From an uncultured Bacteroidales bacterium (GTDB lineage Bacteria; Bacteroidota; Bacteroidia; Bacteroidales; P3): a stretch of 64,000 nt of DNA. Below are positions 60,467-64,000 of this stretch, piece by piece. Numbering within the stretch: the first letter of the stretch is position 1; every line of letters begins with the position of its first letter. The DNA lies in the NCBI GenBank assembly GCA_900314925.1, contig OMXC01000006.1, forward strand, positions 186,001 through 250,000. The letters are read 5' to 3'. The position numbers and the translations under genes were made by a program. The notes below the pieces were generated by a model. That model was not told the DNA's origin, did not search any database, and was given only the letters and a program-made list of their open reading frames with translations.

Positions 60467-60487
60467 GTGTTGCCCTTCTCATTTCTG
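60451..60487. terminator. Perfect hairpin with the ohrR stop codon as its loop
   Basis: AGAAGGGCAACAC (60451-60463) pairs with its complement at 60467-60479; the three loop bases are the stop codon TGA of the OhrR-like gene. On the minus strand it is followed by TTTTGTTG, which suits termination of rplY; on the plus strand the tail is poorer (catttctg). Confidence 0.85.
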
Positions 60488-60498
60488 TGTCGTTGCTG

Positions 60499-61086
60499 TT
60501 ATTCGGCAGCGGCCTCGCCCTCGCCTTCGTCAGAGGTGGCGCTGGCACGGGTGCTGAGGACGTTGACGACCTCGGCGCTCTTGGGGTTGAGGATGGCGTA
60601 GTTCTCGCAGGCGATGTCCTGGACGCGGATGCGCTGGTTGACATCGAGGTTGGTGATGTCGAGGAGAATCTCGCTGGGCATGCAGGCAGGAACAGCCTTC
60701 ACGTTGAGGCGTTTCTGCTTGTAAGCCAGCTTGCCGCCCTTCATGACGCCCTTGCTGGTGCCGGTGGTGTGCACGGGGATGGACATGACAACGGGCTTGT
60801 CGTCGGTCAGCTCGTAGAAGTCAGCATGATAGACAATCTCGGTCACGGGGTGGAACTCGATGTCCTTCAGCATGGCCATGTGGTCGGCGCCGTTGATGGT
60901 GATCTTCACAAAGCAGGGCTCAGGGTTGAACAGAATGCGCTGGAAGGCAGTCTGGTCGACGCTGAACAGCATCTGCTCGCCCTTGCCGTACATGACGCAA
61001 GGAACCTTGGCGTCGCGACGCAGAGCCTTAGCATCCTTTTTCCCTACGTTCTCGCGGAGAGAACCGCTCATTGATACTACTCTCAT
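60499..61086 (-). CDS. rplY: 50S ribosomal protein L25 (Ctc form)
   Basis: 195 residues. MRVVSMSGSLRENVGKKDAK then LRRDAKVPCVMYGKGEQMLF begins the 5S-binding domain. The second domain (VHTTGTSKGVMKGGKLAYKQ) and a Glu/Ala-rich tail make it the longer Ctc type. It binds 5S rRNA. It follows prs by 67 bases in the same direction. Confidence 0.94.
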   Translation of the reverse strand: MRVVSMSGSLRENVGKKDAKALRRDAKVPCVMYGKGEQMLFSVDQTAFQRILFNPEPCFVKITINGADHMAMLKDIEFHPVTEIVYHADFYELTDDKPVVMSIPVHTTGTSKGVMKGGKLAYKQKRLNVKAVPACMPSEILLDITNLDVNQRIRVQDIACENYAILNPKSAEVVNVLSTRASATSDEGEGEAAAE

Positions 61087-61153
61087 TGTTGTTTGTTTTT
61101 TGTGGTTAATAAATATTGTTTCGTTATCACGCAGTGTTACGTTATAACTTTTT

Positions 61154-62140
61154 TCAGTCGTTCATGCGATAGATGACGCCCTTGCGGTGCAGGGTGGTCT
61201 CGTAGAGGTTGTCGAGACTCTCGTAGTTGACCACGCGGCGGATGGCCTCGGCCAGCAGCCAGTCGCAGCTGAGGACGTGGATTTTGCTGCTCTCGCGCTT
61301 CAGCGGGATGGTGTCGGTGGTGACGAGCTCCTCAAGCACAGAGTCTTCGACCTTCTCGATGGCCTGACCGCTGAGGACGGGATGGGTGATCATGGCGCGG
61401 ACGCTGAGGGCGCCGCTCTCCTTGATGATGCCGGCGGCCTTGCAGATGGTGGTGCCGGTGTCGATGATGTCGTCAAGCAGGATGACATGCTTGCCCTGCA
61501 CATCGCCGATGAGGCGCATCTCGCCGATCTCGTTGGGCTTGTTGCGGTGCTTGTAGCAGATGACAAAGCTGTTGTTGAGCGTCTTGGCATAGGTGGCGGC
61601 GCGCTTGCTGCCTCCCATGTCGGGGCTGGCGAACATGACGTCCTCGACGTTGAACTTCTCGCGGATGTAAGGCATGAAGAGCGAGGAGCCATAGAGGTGG
61701 TCAACGGGGATGTTGAAGAAGCCCTGTATCTGGTCGGCATGGAGGTCCATGGTGATGACGCGGTCGACACCGGCGGTCATAATCATGTCGGCGATGAGCT
61801 TGGAGGCTATCGGCACATGGGGCTTGTCCTTGCGGTCCTGACGGGCGAAGCCGTAATAAGGTATCACGGCGACAATCTTCTCGGCCGAGGCGCGCTTGGC
61901 GGCGTCGATCATCATAAGCAGCTCGAAGAGATTGTCGGTCGGCGGGATGGTCGACTGGATGATGAACACTATGCCGCCGCGGATGGTCTCCTCGTAGGAA
62001 GGCTGAAATTCGCCGTCGGCATACTGGAAAACGGTGGAATTGCCGAGCGGAATGCCATAGATTTCCGCCACGCGACGTGCCAGGTCTTTGGTGGCGCGGC
62101 CGGCAAAAATGAATACCTTGTCAGAACGCTTGTCGCTCAT
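61154..62140 (-). CDS. prs: Ribose-phosphate pyrophosphokinase
   Basis: 328 residues. FQYADGEFQPSYEETIRGGI and VIPYYGFARQDRKDKPHVPI are the ATP-binding segments, and VILLDDIIDTGTTICKAAGI is the phosphoribosyl loop. It makes PRPP for nucleotide and amino acid synthesis. A full promoter (TATCTTTG, with TTTG 19 bases upstream) lies about 65 bases before its start. Confidence 0.95.
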   Translation of the reverse strand: MSDKRSDKVFIFAGRATKDLARRVAEIYGIPLGNSTVFQYADGEFQPSYEETIRGGIVFIIQSTIPPTDNLFELLMMIDAAKRASAEKIVAVIPYYGFARQDRKDKPHVPIASKLIADMIMTAGVDRVITMDLHADQIQGFFNIPVDHLYGSSLFMPYIREKFNVEDVMFASPDMGGSKRAATYAKTLNNSFVICYKHRNKPNEIGEMRLIGDVQGKHVILLDDIIDTGTTICKAAGIIKESGALSVRAMITHPVLSGQAIEKVEDSVLEELVTTDTIPLKRESSKIHVLSCDWLLAEAIRRVVNYESLDNLYETTLHRKGVIYRMND

Positions 62141-62205
62141 TATTATACTGATTTAGGGTTCTTTATATTGATTTATCGGGTTTTATCGCTCTTCTTTTCG
62201 GTGTG

Positions 62206-62213
62206 CAAAGATA
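62206..62213 (-). promoter_or_regulatory. Promoter -7 element of prs
   Basis: On the minus strand TATCTTTG followed by CAC; a -33 TTTG lies 19 bases upstream. It is back to back with the tRNA promoter. Confidence 0.65.
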
Positions 62214-62265
62214 CACATTTTTAGGCTACTGACAAAAAAAATTTTACCATGTCGAAAAAAGTGTG

Positions 62266-62273
62266 TAATTTTG
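62266..62273 (+). promoter_or_regulatory. Promoter -7 element of tRNA-Leu
   Basis: TAATTTTG (TAnnTTTG) followed by CAC, 16 bases before the tRNA. Confidence 0.6.
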
Positions 62274-62289
62274 CACCCGATTTCGAGAG

Positions 62290-62372
62290 GCCCTGGTGGT
62301 GGAATGGTAGACACGGTAGACTCAAAATCTGCTGCTCGCAAGGGCGTGAGGGTTCAAGTCCCTCCCGGGGTA
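62290..62372 (+). tRNA. tRNA-Leu, anticodon CAA
   Basis: 83 nt. Acceptor GCCCTGG pairs with CCGGGGT (one G-T wobble at the end), the D-arm is GGAATGGTAGAC-like, the anticodon loop is CTCAAAA with anticodon CAA, a variable arm of class II size (CTGCTCGCAAGGGCGTG region) follows, and the T-arm is GAGGGTTCAAGTCCCTC. CCA is not encoded. Reads UUG leucine codons. Confidence 0.92.
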
Positions 62373-62375
62373 CAA

Positions 62376-62406
62376 AAGGCACCGAACAGTCGGTGCCTTA
62401 TTCTTT
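62376..62406 (+). terminator. Terminator after tRNA-Leu
   Basis: AAGGCACCGA pairs with TCGGTGCCTT, followed by attcttttat. Confidence 0.85.
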
Positions 62407-62412
62407 TATATA

Positions 62413-63171
62413 TTAGCCGAGGATGACGTCCATGGCCATCATGAGGACGAAGCCTACTGCGAAGCCTATGGTGGAGAGGTTGGTGTGACGCCCCTGGGCG
62501 GTCTCTGGGATGAGCTCTTCCACAACGACATACATCATGGCGCCTGCGGCGAAGGCCAGCAGGTAGGGCAACGCCAGCCCCAATGCCGACGCCAGCAGCA
62601 GGATGGCCACCGAGCCCACGGGCTCCACCACGCCGCTCAGCGAGCCGATGAGGAACGAGCGCCAGCGCGTGTTGCCCTCGGCGTGCATGGGCATCGAGAT
62701 GATGGCCCCTTCCGGTATGTTCTGTATGGCTATGCCTATGCTCACCGCCAGCGCGGCGCTGAGCGTGAGCCCCTGCTCTTCGCCGGCGAAGACGACGCCC
62801 ACGGCCATGCCCTCGGGCAGGTTGTGGATGGTCACCGCGAGCGCCAGCATCGCCGTGCGCGAAAGCCTTGACTTGGGGCCTTCGGCCTTGGCGGCGCCCA
62901 CGTGCAGGTGTGGCGTCAGCTCGTCGATGAGCAGCAGGAAGGCGATGCCCGCCATGAAGCCCACGGCGGCGGGCACTATGCTCGACTGCGCCATCTCGAT
63001 GCTCGGCAGCAGCAGCGACCACACGCTCGCCGCCACCATCACGCCGCTGGCGAAGCCCAGCAGGGTCTTCTGCAGCCGGTCGGGGATCTCCTTGCGCATG
63101 AAGAAGACGAAGGCCGACCCCAGCATAGTGCCGGCCAAAGGCAGTAGTATTCCGATAATTACAGCATTCAT
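62413..63171 (-). CDS. ZIP-family metal transporter
   Basis: 252 residues with about eight helices. The metal-binding motifs are in HNLPEGMAVGVVFAGEEQ (helix IV) and IQNIPEGAIISMPMHAEG (helix V). A His-containing loop (ELTPHLHVGAAKAEGP) lies between helices. Family members bring zinc or other divalent metals into the cell; the metal here is not known. TATCTTTG lies 20 bases upstream. Confidence 0.88.
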   Translation of the reverse strand: MNAVIIGILLPLAGTMLGSAFVFFMRKEIPDRLQKTLLGFASGVMVAASVWSLLLPSIEMAQSSIVPAAVGFMAGIAFLLLIDELTPHLHVGAAKAEGPKSRLSRTAMLALAVTIHNLPEGMAVGVVFAGEEQGLTLSAALAVSIGIAIQNIPEGAIISMPMHAEGNTRWRSFLIGSLSGVVEPVGSVAILLLASALGLALPYLLAFAAGAMMYVVVEELIPETAQGRHTNLSTIGFAVGFVLMMAMDVILG

Positions 63172-63191
63172 GACGTTGTCCTTTCAGGGTG

Positions 63192-63199
63192 CAAAGATA
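63192..63199 (-). promoter_or_regulatory. Promoter -7 element of the ZIP gene
   Basis: On the minus strand TATCTTTG followed by CAC. Leader of about 15-20 bases. Confidence 0.6.
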
Positions 63200-63241
63200 C
63201 AGATTTTATGCCACACAGCGCCTAACCAATAGTGGCTATTG

Positions 63242-64000
63242 TCACGCCTGCCTGTACTGCGACGGCGAGAGGCCCGTGCCGCGTTTAAAGTAACGGCAGA
63301 ACGACGCCTGGTCGGCGAAGCCCAGCAGGTCGGCCACAGCCTGCACCGAGAGGTCGTGCCTGATGTGCAGCAGCATCTTGGCCTCGACAACCACCTGGTG
63401 CTGAATCCAGTAGGAGGCAGTGTAACCCGTCTCCTGCTTGACGACGGTGCTGAAGTGCTTGGGCGAGAGGCATGCCCGCGCGGCATAGAAGCCCACGTCG
63501 CGATGCTCGCGGAAGTGCTGCACGAGGTCGTTGTGGAAGCGGGCGCTGACGCGTTTGTCGCTGCCCGTCTCGTTGAGCCGGCTCTTGCGGTAGTGGCTCA
63601 GCAGGCGCAGCAGGAACTCCAGCAGACGCGTCATCAGATTGAGCCGGTCGGGGAGGTCGAGGCGCTTGACCTCGCGCATGCCTTCCACCACATGCGTGAT
63701 GATCTTGTACTCCCGCTTGTCGAGCTTCACGTTGGGATGCGGCTCGTAGCGGTGGCGCATCTGACTGATGATCTGCAGCATAGGGTCGTCCACCAGCGAC
63801 GCGTCGACGATTATCAAGGTGGCCAGGTAGTCGTCGGTGACGCTCACCATGCGCAGCGTGTGGCTTGGGAAGATGACGCCTACGGTGTGCTGCTCGCTGT
63901 AGTCGGCGATGTCGTCATACATGAGGTCCATGCGGCCGCGATGGCCAATGGCTATGACATAGTCGGCCGAGGTGAAGGGCTCGTCGCCCGAAGGCAACCC
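63242..64000 (-). CDS. AraC-family regulator, 5' end outside the window
   Basis: 253 codons to the right edge, still open (the first in-window ATG lies inside the fold, so the start is outside). The N-terminal part is a beta-rich sensing domain (VGVIFPSHTLRMVSVTDDYL). The C-terminal double helix-turn-helix has YAARACLSPKHFSTVVKQET and SVQAVADLLGFADQASFCRY, FKRGTGLSPSQYR. The second half is complete. Ligand unknown; the ZIP gene is next to it in the same direction. Confidence 0.9.
   Translation of the reverse strand, partial: GLPSGDEPFTSADYVIAIGHRGRMDLMYDDIADYSEQHTVGVIFPSHTLRMVSVTDDYLATLIIVDASLVDDPMLQIISQMRHRYEPHPNVKLDKREYKIITHVVEGMREVKRLDLPDRLNLMTRLLEFLLRLLSHYRKSRLNETGSDKRVSARFHNDLVQHFREHRDVGFYAARACLSPKHFSTVVKQETGYTASYWIQHQVVVEAKMLLHIRHDLSVQAVADLLGFADQASFCRYFKRGTGLSPSQYRQA

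Overview
The window is chromosomal DNA from a GC-rich member of the Bacteroidales. The evidence is a short primary sigma factor of the Bacteroidetes type, many promoters of the form TAnnTTTG with little sign of Shine-Dalgarno sequences, a complete Bat (aerotolerance) operon, signal-peptide proteins with a probable type IX secretion tail, and an L25/Ctc gene behind prs. I see no insertion sequence, prophage, CRISPR array or rRNA operon. The one tRNA is tRNA-Leu(CAA) near 62.3 kb. Both ends of the window cut genes: a secreted repeat protein at the left and an AraC-type regulator at the right.

Layout. 1-1.1 kb: 5' part of a secreted BNR/propeller-like protein (minus). 1.5-11.4 kb: MoxR ATPase, DUF58, a small membrane protein, BatA, a BatB-BatC fusion, BatD, BatE, a WG-repeat protein and an RseC-like protein, followed by ruvC and a transglutaminase-like lipoprotein. 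13.5-22.1 kb (minus): guaB, three parvulin-type chaperones, a second MoxR ATPase and a caspase-fold protein whose catalytic Cys is Ser. 22.7-33.0 kb: thioredoxin-like lipoprotein, barrel-like protein, ribF, a nitrilase-family amidase, mutS2, hydF, a cytidylate-kinase-like protein, folA, cinA and a DUF486 membrane protein. 33.2-45.4 kb: a beta-mannosidase lacking a domain, rsmG, rpoD, a lipoprotein, folD, ffh, a DUF4105 protein, MscS, an SDR enzyme, an AlkZ-related protein, a phosphoesterase and DUF454. 45.4-54 kb is the accessory part, richer in A and T: small lipoproteins, a fibronectin-III repeat surface protein, and a DUF3791/DUF3990 module, with structured leader RNAs in front of the secreted proteins. 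54-64 kb: gcvT, two toxin-antitoxin pairs, GT9/DUF4254, a SpoU methylase, gpx-ohrR, rplY-prs, tRNA-Leu, a ZIP transporter and an AraC regulator.

Three non-coding signals stand out. (1) Seven intergenic regions carry arrays built on a strict 11-base period. Left-hand units follow a CTWCRRnnnnn pattern and right-hand units are the reverse complement, so each array is a large imperfect palindrome; an eighth, degenerate array lies at 49.8 kb. (2) Heptanucleotide repeats (types GAGTTAn, TTTCTCA, CCACTAC, GGTTTAA) fill many short gene junctions and are also translated inside three genes. (3) Two paralogous leader RNAs of about 230 nt (45.46 and 46.65 kb), with compensatory base changes and an intrinsic terminator, precede signal-peptide genes. 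A divergent third RNA with the same layout lies at 52.33 kb. None of these matches a family that I can name. They are the best candidates for something undescribed here.

Start sites were chosen from signal peptides, conserved N-termini and ATGA/TAATG junctions. All family names come from reading motifs by eye, not from searches.
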